Shown piece by piece: positions 57,012-64,000 of a stretch of DNA of 64,000 bases; within the stretch, counting starts at the first letter, position 1, and each line of letters opens with the position of its first letter. A program made the translations under genes and the position numbers. Below the pieces are notes generated by a model that was given only the letters and a program-made list of their open reading frames with translations, was not told where the DNA came from and searched no databases. This DNA is from Alphaproteobacteria bacterium (lineage in GTDB: Bacteria; Myxococcota_A; UBA796; GCA-2862545): positions 1 to 64,000 of the forward strand of contig JACKEO010000022.1 in assembly GCA_020632955.1 (NCBI GenBank), written 5' to 3'.

Positions 57012-58229
57012 CTAGCCCGGCGCCGCGTCGGTCGCGGGGAGCAGCCGACCCAGGGCCAGCGGCGACAGCACGCAGGTGGCGGCCACCACGGCCACCATCG
57101 CCGCGTAGAGCTCGGGCCCCACCTGGCCGGGCAGCGCGTGGCGCGCCTGGTCGAGCACCACGGTGGCGATCTCGGCGCGGGGCACCATGCTCAGGCCGAG
57201 CAGCAGGGCACCCTGGCGCGAGGTGACCGCGAGGGCGGGCACCGCGGTGCCCACCACCTTGCCCAGCACGGCGGCCCCGAGGAGGACGGCGCCGGCCGCG
57301 AGCGCGTGCGGCACCGCCTCCAGCTCCACGCCCATGCCGGTCACCACGAAGAAGAAGGGCGTGGCGAAGGTGGCCAGGCCCTGCAGGGCCTCCTCGGTGC
57401 GCACGGCCTCGGGGTCGCGGCTGAAGAGCAGCCCGGCCAGCATCGCGCCGATGGCGAGCGAGAAGCCGAGCCCCCCGGCGAGGGCCGCGATGAGCAGGCC
57501 CACCCCCAGCACCACGAGCATGCGCTGCGGCGCCGACGGCAGGCGGGCGGCCCACTCGGTGACGTGGCGCTCGGCGTGGCGCGCGAAGAGCGCGGCGCCG
57601 GCGGCGAGCAGCAGCAGGCGCAGCACGAAGGACCCGGCCGCGCCGGTGACGGCCCCGAGCAGGGCGGCCTCCCCGTCGCCGAGCACGGGGGCCACGGCGA
57701 ACAGCAGCCCCACCAGCGCCACGGCCGACAGGTCGTCCAGCTCGGCCACGTCGACGAGGAGCTCGCCGTCGGGGGTGTCGAGGGCGCCGGCCTCGCGCCA
57801 GGCGCTCACGCTCACGCCCACGCTCGTGGCGGTGAGCGCGGTGGCGGCCACCAGCGAGGGGACGAGGGCCAGATCGAGCAGCACACGACACGCCAGGAAG
57901 CCCAGCAGGCCCGACAGCCCCACGTTGCCCGCCCACACCAGGGAGGCCGCGGGGAGGCGGCGCGCGAGGGCGGCGGGGTTGCTGCGCAGGCCCACGTCGA
58001 AGAGCAGGGCCACGATGCCGAGGTCGGCGAGCAGGCGCAGGCCGCTGGCCACGGGCGGCGTGACGAGGCCGGTGGCGCCGTCGAGCGCGCGCAGGGCCAC
58101 GCCCAGGGCGAGGAAGCCGACGAGGGCCGGCACCCGCGTGCGCAGCGCCAGCTCGCGGATCGCCGACGCGGCGAGGGTGACGAGCCCGACGAGGGCCACG
58201 AGCACCACGTCCACGTCGACCCCGTCCAC
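57012..58229 (-). CDS. CPA2-type cation:proton antiporter
   Basis: A 405-residue membrane protein with about twelve helices. The transport-site Asp pair is in ELDDLSAVAL near residue 165, and RVPALVGFLALGVAL in the second helix and SMVPRAEIATVV near the end are typical of Na+/H+ or K+/H+ exchangers. No cytoplasmic TrkA-N domain is attached. GTG 58229 has GGAGG 4 nt upstream. The stop is 10 bases before the SUMF1-like gene, which it may drive. Confidence 0.9.
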   Translation of the reverse strand: MDGVDVDVVLVALVGLVTLAASAIRELALRTRVPALVGFLALGVALRALDGATGLVTPPVASGLRLLADLGIVALLFDVGLRSNPAALARRLPAASLVWAGNVGLSGLLGFLACRVLLDLALVPSLVAATALTATSVGVSVSAWREAGALDTPDGELLVDVAELDDLSAVALVGLLFAVAPVLGDGEAALLGAVTGAAGSFVLRLLLLAAGAALFARHAERHVTEWAARLPSAPQRMLVVLGVGLLIAALAGGLGFSLAIGAMLAGLLFSRDPEAVRTEEALQGLATFATPFFFVVTGMGVELEAVPHALAAGAVLLGAAVLGKVVGTAVPALAVTSRQGALLLGLSMVPRAEIATVVLDQARHALPGQVGPELYAAMVAVVAATCVLSPLALGRLLPATDAAPG

Positions 58230-58357
58230 GGGTCCTCCACGGTCGCCACGAGCGCGAGCGCGGTATCCCGGGGCGCCACGGCGCGTCCCCGTGCGTCGGA
58301 GGGGCTGGGCCCGCGGGGCGGCCCCGCATATCGGGAGCCAGCCCTGGAGGCGCCGCC

Positions 58358-58585
58358 GTGACCCCTCGCCGCGTGATGCTCGCCGTCTTCCTGGTGCTGG
58401 CCGTGCTGCACCAGGACGTCTGGCTCTGGGACGACCGCTCCCTGTGGTTCGGCGTGCTGCCGGCGGGGCTGGGCTACCACGCGGCCTACTCGGTGGTGGC
58501 GGCCCTGGTGTGGGCGGTGATCACCCGGGTGGCCTGGCCCGAGGACCCCGTGGGTCCCGCGGCGCCGCCGGAGGGCACGCCGTGA
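58358..58585 (+). CDS. DUF3311 small membrane protein
   Basis: A 75-residue protein with two helices (MLAVFLVLAVLHQDVWLW and AAYSVVAALVWAVITRVA). The HQD-W-W pattern and the link with an SSS-family symporter gene match DUF3311, a small partner of sodium/solute symporters. GTG at 58358 has GGAGG 7 nt upstream. Its stop overlaps the symporter start as GTGA, so the products should be made together. Confidence 0.85.
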   Translation: MTPRRVMLAVFLVLAVLHQDVWLWDDRSLWFGVLPAGLGYHAAYSVVAALVWAVITRVAWPEDPVGPAAPPEGTP

Positions 58586-60078
58586 CCGCGCTGCTCGTCA
58601 TCGTCGCCTACCTGGCGGTGCTGCTGGGCGTGGGCCTGGCGTCCACCCGCTTCTTCCAGGGCACGGGCAGCGACTTCTTCCTGGCCAGCCACTCCATCGG
58701 GCCCGTGCTGCTGCTGCTGTCGCTCTTCGGCACCACGATGACGGCCTTCGCGCTCGTGGGGTCCACGGGCGAGGCCTACGTCAGCGGCGTGGGCACCTAC
58801 GGGCTGATGGCCTCGTGGTCGGGCGCCATCCACCCGCTGATGTTCGCCTTCCTGGGCGTGCCCATCTGGCACCTCGGAAGGCGCCACGGCTACGTCACGC
58901 AGATCCAGTACCTGCGCGACCGCTTCCAGTCCGAGGCCCTGGGCTGGCTGCTCTTCCCGATCCTCGTGCTGCTCGTGGTGCCCTACCTGCTCATCGGCAT
59001 CCAGGGTGCGGGCATCACGGTGGCGGCGGTCACCAAGGGGGTCACCACCACGGCGGCCGGCGCGCCGGCGGGCGTGCCTCCGTGGCTCACGGGGCTGGTG
59101 ATCTGCGGGGTGGTGCTGGCCTACGTGGGGGCGGGGGGCATCCGCGCCGCCGCCTGGGCCAACGCCTTCCAGACGGGGGTCTTCCTGGTGGTGGCGATGA
59201 TCGCCTTCGTGGCGATCGTGCAGGCGCTGGGGGGTCCGGAGGCCGCGGCCGCCGCCACCGCGGCGAAGCGGCCCGAGCTCCTCGCCCGCGAGGGCCTCAT
59301 CGAGCCCCTGCACTTCCTCACCTACGCCTTCGTGCCGCTGTCGGTGGGCACCTTCCCCCACATCTTCCAGCACTGGCTCACCGCCCGCTCTCCCGACGCC
59401 TTCAAGCTGTCGGTGGTGGCCCACCCGCTGCTCATCGCGGTGGTGTGGGTGCCCTGCGTGCTCATCGGCGTGTGGGCCGGCGGCCAGCTCGACCTGCCGC
59501 CCGAGCAGGCGAACAAGGTGCTGGGCATCATGGTGGCGCGCTTCACCTCGCCCGTGATGTCGGGCGTGCTCACCGCGGGCATCCTCGCCGCGATCATGAG
59601 CTCGCTCGACAGCCAGTTCCTGGCCCTGGGCTCCATGTTCACCCACGACGTGGTGCTGCACCGCGACGCCGACGTGGCGCCCGCCCGCCAGGTGTGGCTC
59701 GGGCGCGTGTTCGTGGTGGCGGTGGTGGCGGTCACCTACGTGCTGTCGCTCTTCGAGAGCCGCAGCGTGTTCGACCTGGGCGTGTGGTGCTTCTCGGGCT
59801 TCGCGGGGCTCACGCCCGTGATGTTCGCCGCGGTCTACTGGCGTCGCGCCACCCGCGCGGGCGCGCTCGCGGCGGTGCTCGTGGGCGGGGCGGCGTGGCT
59901 CGCGATGTTCGTGGCGGATGCCACGGCCGAGGTGCCCGGCGAGCTGCTGCCCCTGGGCCTGGCGCCTGCCACCTACGTGGTGCTCGCCACCACGCTGGCG
60001 CTGGGCGTGGTGAGCCTGGTCACGGCCCCGCCCGACGAGGCCCACCTGCGGCGCTTCTTCCGCCCCGTGGGGGCCTGA
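58582..60078 (+). CDS. SSS-family sodium/solute symporter
   Basis: A 498-residue polytopic transporter of the sodium:solute symporter family. Marks include GSDFFLASHSIGPVLLLLSLFGTTMTAFALVGSTGEAY, YLRDRFQSEALGW, YVGAGGIRAAAWANAFQ and the C-terminal AAIMSSLDSQFLALGSMFTHD sodium-site helix. The DUF3311 partner gene precedes it with GTGA overlap. Substrate is not evident; carboxylates or amino acids are usual. Confidence 0.93.
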   Translation: MTALLVIVAYLAVLLGVGLASTRFFQGTGSDFFLASHSIGPVLLLLSLFGTTMTAFALVGSTGEAYVSGVGTYGLMASWSGAIHPLMFAFLGVPIWHLGRRHGYVTQIQYLRDRFQSEALGWLLFPILVLLVVPYLLIGIQGAGITVAAVTKGVTTTAAGAPAGVPPWLTGLVICGVVLAYVGAGGIRAAAWANAFQTGVFLVVAMIAFVAIVQALGGPEAAAAATAAKRPELLAREGLIEPLHFLTYAFVPLSVGTFPHIFQHWLTARSPDAFKLSVVAHPLLIAVVWVPCVLIGVWAGGQLDLPPEQANKVLGIMVARFTSPVMSGVLTAGILAAIMSSLDSQFLALGSMFTHDVVLHRDADVAPARQVWLGRVFVVAVVAVTYVLSLFESRSVFDLGVWCFSGFAGLTPVMFAAVYWRRATRAGALAAVLVGGAAWLAMFVADATAEVPGELLPLGLAPATYVVLATTLALGVVSLVTAPPDEAHLRRFFRPVGA

Positions 60079-60079
60079 G

Positions 60080-60625
60080 GTGGCGCTGTCGTCCACCACC
60101 CACGCGGTGCAGCTCGAGCTCGCGGACGTGGACCGGGGGGTCTACGACAGCCTGGCGCTCACGGTGGCCCGCCACCCGTCCGAGACCGCCGAGCACCTGG
60201 TGGCGCGCGTGCTGGCCTACGCCCTGGAGCTGGACGAGGGCCTGGCCTTCTCGCGCGGCCTGTGCGCCGGGGAGGAGCCCGCCCTGTGGCAGCACGACCT
60301 CACGGGCGCCCTGCACGCCTGGATCGAGGTGGGCACGCCCTCGGCCGAGCGGCTGCACAAGGCGTCGAAGGCGGCCGGGCGCGTGGCGGTCTACTGCCAC
60401 AAGGACCCCACCCCGTGGCTCGCCGGACTGGCGGGCGCGCGCGTGCACGGGGCCGAGCGCATCGCGCTGCACGCCCTGGACCGTGGGCTCGTCGCCGCCC
60501 TGGCCGAGGGCCTGGAGCGTCGGCTGCGTCTGTCGCTCACGCGCACCGAGGGCACGCTCTTCGTGGACGCCGGTGACCGCTCGCTGTCGGCGCCGCTGAC
60601 GCCCCTGGCCTGGCCGCAAGGTTAG
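60080..60625 (+). CDS. yaeQ: YaeQ family protein
   Basis: A 181-residue protein of the PD-(D/E)XK-fold YaeQ family. Residues VQLELADVDRGVYDSLALTVARHPSETAEHLVARVLAYAL form the family opening, followed by LWQHDLTGALHAWIEVGTPSAERLHKASK and VYCHK, with the Asp, Glu and Lys of the fold's active site in place. The biological role is unsettled. GTG at 60080 lies 2 bases after the symporter stop, so it may be expressed from that operon. Confidence 0.9.
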   Translation: MALSSTTHAVQLELADVDRGVYDSLALTVARHPSETAEHLVARVLAYALELDEGLAFSRGLCAGEEPALWQHDLTGALHAWIEVGTPSAERLHKASKAAGRVAVYCHKDPTPWLAGLAGARVHGAERIALHALDRGLVAALAEGLERRLRLSLTRTEGTLFVDAGDRSLSAPLTPLAWPQG

Positions 60626-60643
60626 GCGGACCCGATTCCTGCA

Positions 60644-61885
60644 CTACCGCAGGCGTCGCCGCAGCCAGGCCGCGAGCTGGGTGGCGGCGGCCAGGGTGAG
60701 CGGGGGTCCCTGGGCGAGGCGGGCGCGCACGCGCTCGAGCTGCCGGGCCACCTGGGCGCGCTCGGCCTCGGTGGCCGCGTCGTGCACGTAGTACACGCCC
60801 ACCGCCGGCCCGCTCAGCCAGTAGTCCTGGCCCTCGCGGCGCGGCTCCACCACGAGGCGCAGCCGGCCGTCGGGCGTGACCGGCAGGCTGGTGGCGTCCT
60901 CGGGATCGGGCGTGTCGCCGCGGGGCTCTTCGGGGGCGTCCTGGGCGGCGAGCACGGCGGCCACCTGCTGCAGGTCGGGGGTGCGCACGGCGTGGCGACG
61001 GCCGTAGGCGGGGTGGAGGCGGGCGCAGCCCACGGCGGCCGGGCAGCGCGCGCAGGCGGGCAGGTCGGGGGCGCGGTGGGCGTTGAAGTCCTTGGCGAGC
61101 ACCACCCGCAGGCGACGCAGCTCCTGCAGGTCGAGCTGGCAGGGGGGCGCGTTCGACAGGTGGAGGACGGGCAGGGGCCCCGCGTCGCCGTCCAGCGCGC
61201 GGAGCTGGTCCATCACGGCGTCGAAGGCCGGGAACTGGTCGAGGTAGGCGGGGCTGCCGCGGTCGGTGTCGGGGTAGAAGAGCCGCAGGTGCAGGCGCTC
61301 CACGGCGTGGCGGGCGGCGAGGCCGCGCACGGTGTCGGCCAGCACCGCCACGTTGTCGCGGGTGACCACCACGCCCAGGAGGTGCTCGATCTGCAGGTCG
61401 CGCAGGTGGTCCAGCGCCTGGAGCAGGGCCTCGAGCGCGTCGTCGCGGCCGGTCATCGTCGACACCACGGCGGGGTCGAGGGCGTGCACGGTGAGGTCGA
61501 AGCGCAGGTCGCGGCCGGCGAAGCGCTCGGCCAGGGCGCGGTCGGCCAGCGCCAGGCCGGGGGTCACCAGGTGCACCCGCTTGCCGGCCTCGCGGGCCAC
61601 GTCGAGGAGGCCCAGCACGTCGGGGTAGGCGAGCACGTCGTCGCCCTGCAGCCACACGTCGGGACCCGGGTGGGCGGCCAGGGCCTCGGCGACGCGCGCG
61701 CGCAGGCGGTCGCGGGTGGCCTCGTCGGCGGGCGGCGTGCCCCGGGGGTCGGTGGACCACGCCCGGGGACAGAAGCGGCAGGACAGGGCGCAGGGGGCCA
61801 GCGCAGGCCCCAGGTCCAGCGCGATCATCGCGTCGGAGATCCGCGTGACGCGGACCTCGTGGGGCACGGGGGCGGTGTGCCTCAC
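60644..61885 (-). CDS. Radical SAM protein with C-terminal Cys cluster
   Basis: A 413-residue protein. The [4Fe-4S]-SAM motif is CALSCRFC (about residues 32-39) with the following barrel strands (VWLQGDDVLAYPDVLGLL and HLVTPGLALADR). A C-terminal Cys group (CQLDLQ and CARCPAAVGC, about 270-305) may hold another cluster, as in SPASM/Twitch proteins. The GTG start overlaps the stop of the ferritin-like lipoprotein gene as GTGA. The pair suggests that the radical enzyme modifies, or acts in a pathway with, the lipoprotein; this is inference. Confidence 0.88.
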   Translation of the reverse strand: MRHTAPVPHEVRVTRISDAMIALDLGPALAPCALSCRFCPRAWSTDPRGTPPADEATRDRLRARVAEALAAHPGPDVWLQGDDVLAYPDVLGLLDVAREAGKRVHLVTPGLALADRALAERFAGRDLRFDLTVHALDPAVVSTMTGRDDALEALLQALDHLRDLQIEHLLGVVVTRDNVAVLADTVRGLAARHAVERLHLRLFYPDTDRGSPAYLDQFPAFDAVMDQLRALDGDAGPLPVLHLSNAPPCQLDLQELRRLRVVLAKDFNAHRAPDLPACARCPAAVGCARLHPAYGRRHAVRTPDLQQVAAVLAAQDAPEEPRGDTPDPEDATSLPVTPDGRLRLVVEPRREGQDYWLSGPAVGVYYVHDAATEAERAQVARQLERVRARLAQGPPLTLAAATQLAAWLRRRLR

Positions 61886-63243
61886 GAGGGCAGGGCCGAC
61901 CACGTGGGCAGCACCACCTGGCGCACCGCGGCCTCGGCGGCGCGTCGGCGGGCGGGCGTGCCGAGGATGCCGCCCGCGTCGAGGCCCTCGGCGAGGGCCG
62001 GCATGCGCGCGAAGGCGGCGCAGGCCTCGTGCAGCACCGCCTCGGCGGCGGGGCGGAGGTGGGGGTGGGCGCCCAGCAGCCAGCGCACGCTGCGCCAGGC
62101 CAGGGCGGCGTGGTCGGCCTCGTCGCGGGCGATGCCCTCGAGCACGGCGCGCAGGGCGGGGTCGGTGCAGGCCTCGGCGGCCACCGCGGCCTCGTGGGCG
62201 GCCAGGGTCTCGCCCACGCAGCCCTCCACCACCAGATCGCGCAGGATGGCGGCCGGGTCGGATCGGCCGGCAGCGCCCGTCACGTCGAGGGGACCGGGCC
62301 CGGCGGGCCGTCCGGTGAGTGCCGTGGCCACCCCGAAGGCGGCCTGGGCGTGGCGCACCTCGTCCTGCATGGCGCGCGTGGCGTCGGCCACGAGGGTTGC
62401 CGGCGCGCCCAGGGCCAGCAGGTCGAGGACGAAGCGGGCGAAGGAGGCCACCGAGGCGTGCTCGGCGCGGGCCACCTCGATCCACGCCGCGGCCAGCGCC
62501 TCGGGGTCGAGTCCGGGCGGTCCCAGCGTGAGGGGCGCGGCCCAGCCCTCGCGGGCGGTGGGGGCCGCCTGGCGCACCTCGCCGTCCACGAGCAGCGGTC
62601 GGCCGATGGCCACGGTGAGCACGTCCACGGTGAAGCAGCAGTCCACGGTGATCGTGGGGTCGGGTCCGCAGAGCACCTGGCCCAGGGACGACAGGCCGTC
62701 GTCGCAGGGCACGCCGGCCGGCGCGGGGCAGTCGGGCCCCTTGATGGCCTCGAAGACGTCGTTCACGTCGCTGTAGCCGGCCTTCACGCAGGCGGTGTCG
62801 GCCAGCGGCACGCCCAGGCACACCTGGTAGACCTCGCCCCAGTTGAACCAGCGGTGGTCGTTCCACTGGGCGAGGGCGGTGTTGTCGTAGGCGCAGCCCT
62901 GGGGACCGGAGTCGCCGCTGTCCCCGGAGTCTCCACTGTCTCCGGAGTCTCCACTGTCTCCGGAGTCGCCCGAGTCGCCGGGCCCGCTGTCGCCGGAGTC
63001 GCCCCCACCGGAGTCGCCCGAGTCCCCGCTGTCGCCCTTGCCGATGGTGCCGCTGTCGCCGCGCGTGGTGTCGGCGGTCTCGCCGGTGTCGTCCACCGGC
63101 GCGGTGTCGCGCGCCCCGTCGGCGTCGGTGTCGGTGTGGTCGTCGAGCTTGGACGGCTCGGCGGGCACGCAGGCCGCGAGCACCACGGGCCCGAGGCCCA
63201 GGGACCGCCAGAGGTGGCTGCGCAGCGCGCGGGTGGGGGACAT
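61882..63243 (-). CDS. Ferritin-like lipoprotein with Gly-Asp-Ser linker
   Basis: A 453-residue lipoprotein (lipobox LAAC, Cys near 25). An Asp/Thr-rich part and a GDS triplet linker of nearly 50 residues follow. A middle region with many Cys (residues about 115-230) and a four-helix ferritin-like domain (about 250-400) come next. Metal ligands of a di-iron site are suggested by ARAEHAS, QDEVRHA, VGETLAA and RDEADHA. The protein might handle iron or oxidise a substrate outside the cell. AGGAGG lies 4 nt before the ATG. It is coupled to a radical SAM gene. Confidence 0.85.
   Translation of the reverse strand: MSPTRALRSHLWRSLGLGPVVLAACVPAEPSKLDDHTDTDADGARDTAPVDDTGETADTTRGDSGTIGKGDSGDSGDSGGGDSGDSGPGDSGDSGDSGDSGDSGDSGDSGDSGPQGCAYDNTALAQWNDHRWFNWGEVYQVCLGVPLADTACVKAGYSDVNDVFEAIKGPDCPAPAGVPCDDGLSSLGQVLCGPDPTITVDCCFTVDVLTVAIGRPLLVDGEVRQAAPTAREGWAAPLTLGPPGLDPEALAAAWIEVARAEHASVASFARFVLDLLALGAPATLVADATRAMQDEVRHAQAAFGVATALTGRPAGPGPLDVTGAAGRSDPAAILRDLVVEGCVGETLAAHEAAVAAEACTDPALRAVLEGIARDEADHAALAWRSVRWLLGAHPHLRPAAEAVLHEACAAFARMPALAEGLDAGGILGTPARRRAAEAAVRQVVLPTWSALPS
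62906..63045 (-). repeat. GDS-linker DNA repeat
   Basis: A low-complexity array coding for Gly-Asp-Ser triplets. It includes an exact 18-bp tandem pair (62930-62947 and 62948-62965, unit TCTCCACTGTCTCCGGAG). Units are multiples of 9 bases, so length changes would keep the frame. Confidence 0.8.
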
Positions 63244-63302
63244 GCACCCTCCTGGGTGCAGCCTGCCCCTGGTGGGGGAGGGCTGCAAGCCTGCAGACCC
63301 GG

Positions 63303-64000
63303 TCAGGGAGGGGTGGCGTCCAGCAGGGCTTCCACCGCGGGCCCCACCGCCGTGGCCACCGCGGCGTGCACCGCCGCCGACCAGTGGGTGCCGTGGGTGA
63401 GCGGCTCCCCCCGTCGCGCCACCTCGAGGGCGGGCAGGGTGGCGTCGACGCAGGCGGCCCCGGTCTCGGCGCACCAGGCGAGGAAGGCGGCGCGCACCGG
63501 GCCGGGCTCGCGGGCCTGCAGGTCGAGGTCCACCTCCAGCGGCAGCCAGGCGAAGAGGCGCGGGACGCCCGGCTCGGCGGCGAGGCAGTCCAGCTGGGCC
63601 CGGGCGCGTGTCCACGAGGCCTCGCGGGTGGGGGGTGACCACCACCACCGCACCAGCGCCACGGCGTCGACGAGCTTCGGACGCCAGCCCACCTGCCGCA
63701 GCAGGGTGGCCTCGTCGGGCACGGGCGCGGGCAGCGCGCAGCCCCGGGACTCCGACGCCGCCACGGGACGGCGGTAGATCGCGAAGTCGCTGGTGGTGCG
63801 GTCCACCAGCAGGGTGTTCACGCCCACCACCACCACGTCGGCCTCCGTCTCGCGCGCCGCGAGCCAGGCCTGGGTGAGCGACCAGCTGGCCACGCCCTCG
63901 TCGTGCACCGCCCAGTCCGGGTGGGTCGCCTGCAGCTGCCAGGCCCAGGTGTCGGCGTCGTCGGCGTCGGTGCCGAAGGTGAAGGAGTCGCCCAGCAGCG
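63303..64000 (-). CDS. SGNH-type hydrolase (cut by window edge)
   Basis: The visible 230 or so residues begin inside the protein at LLGDSFTFGTDADDADTW (SGNH block I with the nucleophile Ser). They continue through VVVVGVNTLLVDRT with the block III Asn, and end with LTHGTHWSAAVHAAVA, whose His would complete the active site. It resembles the SGNH proteins at 20822 and 31276 in block order and size. The N-terminus, probably a membrane anchor, is outside the window. The stop is 59 bases from the ferritin-like lipoprotein start; both read leftwards. Confidence 0.85.
   Translation of the reverse strand, partial: LLGDSFTFGTDADDADTWAWQLQATHPDWAVHDEGVASWSLTQAWLAARETEADVVVVGVNTLLVDRTTSDFAIYRRPVAASESRGCALPAPVPDEATLLRQVGWRPKLVDAVALVRWWWSPPTREASWTRARAQLDCLAAEPGVPRLFAWLPLEVDLDLQAREPGPVRAAFLAWCAETGAACVDATLPALEVARRGEPLTHGTHWSAAVHAAVATAVGPAVEALLDATPP

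Noticed and set aside
62906..63045. Short direct repeats considered as CRISPR
   Set aside because: They encode a Gly-Asp-Ser linker in frame, without spacers of constant length.

Overview
The window is a GC-rich (roughly 70 percent G+C), gene-dense stretch of a Gram-negative chromosome. Several traits suggest a myxobacterium-like deltaproteobacterium (Myxococcota); this is inference, since there is no rRNA or phylogenetic marker set here. The traits are at least ten predicted lipoproteins, several with Asp/Ser/Thr/Gly-rich linkers after the lipobox Cys; very high G or C in third codon positions; many GTG starts; and large secreted repeat proteins. No rRNA, tRNA, CRISPR array or intact insertion sequence was recognised.

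Layout. Bases 1-9.8 kb hold a cut lipoprotein gene, a 1-Cys peroxiredoxin, an ABM-domain protein, a trypsin-fold lipoprotein that appears to have lost its catalytic residues, and a 2167-residue lipoprotein made of Ig-like repeats plus twelve Kelch motifs. From 9.9 to 14.8 kb is an accessory patch: an AAA_14/DUF4143 ATPase with a 17-bp perfect inverted repeat over its start codon, a relic of a sulfatase 3' end, a von Willebrand A lipoprotein, a frameshifted orphan gene, a relic of a second AAA_14 gene, and a HigB/HigA-like toxin-antitoxin pair with two matching 17-bp candidate operators. From 14.9 to 29.2 kb are a sulfatase-like lipoprotein with Thr at the nucleophile position, ComF, two secreted proteins, an FAH-family hydrolase, an AlkB-type hydroxylase with a promoter and palindrome, an SGNH hydrolase coupled to an SRAP (YedK) protein, an outer-membrane barrel plus giant alpha/beta-hydrolase lipoprotein, and HemG.

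From 29.2 to 39.2 kb is a block with three polytopic glycosyltransferase-C-like membrane proteins, MTA phosphorylase, an SGNH protein, a fused class II aldolase/short-chain dehydrogenase and a DAO-family oxidoreductase. From 39.2 to 47.3 kb are envelope proteins, phosphoglycerate mutase GpmI, malate dehydrogenase and ComEC. From 47.2 to 50 kb lies the most striking locus: two lgt and two lspA paralogues in a row on the minus strand, a duplicated lipoprotein-maturation cassette in a lipoprotein-rich region. From 50 to 64 kb are ETF-ubiquinone oxidoreductase, an ECF sigma/FecR-like operon, a PQQ-type propeller with a SUMF1-like protein lacking the FGE cysteines, a CPA2 antiporter, a DUF3311/SSS symporter pair, a YaeQ protein, a radical SAM protein coupled to a ferritin-like lipoprotein, and a cut SGNH gene.

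Genes are closely packed. Five neighbouring pairs share a GTGA stop/start overlap, implying translational coupling. In two genes the best Shine-Dalgarno sequence points to a non-standard start codon (CTG for one lspA, ATC for one SGNH protein).
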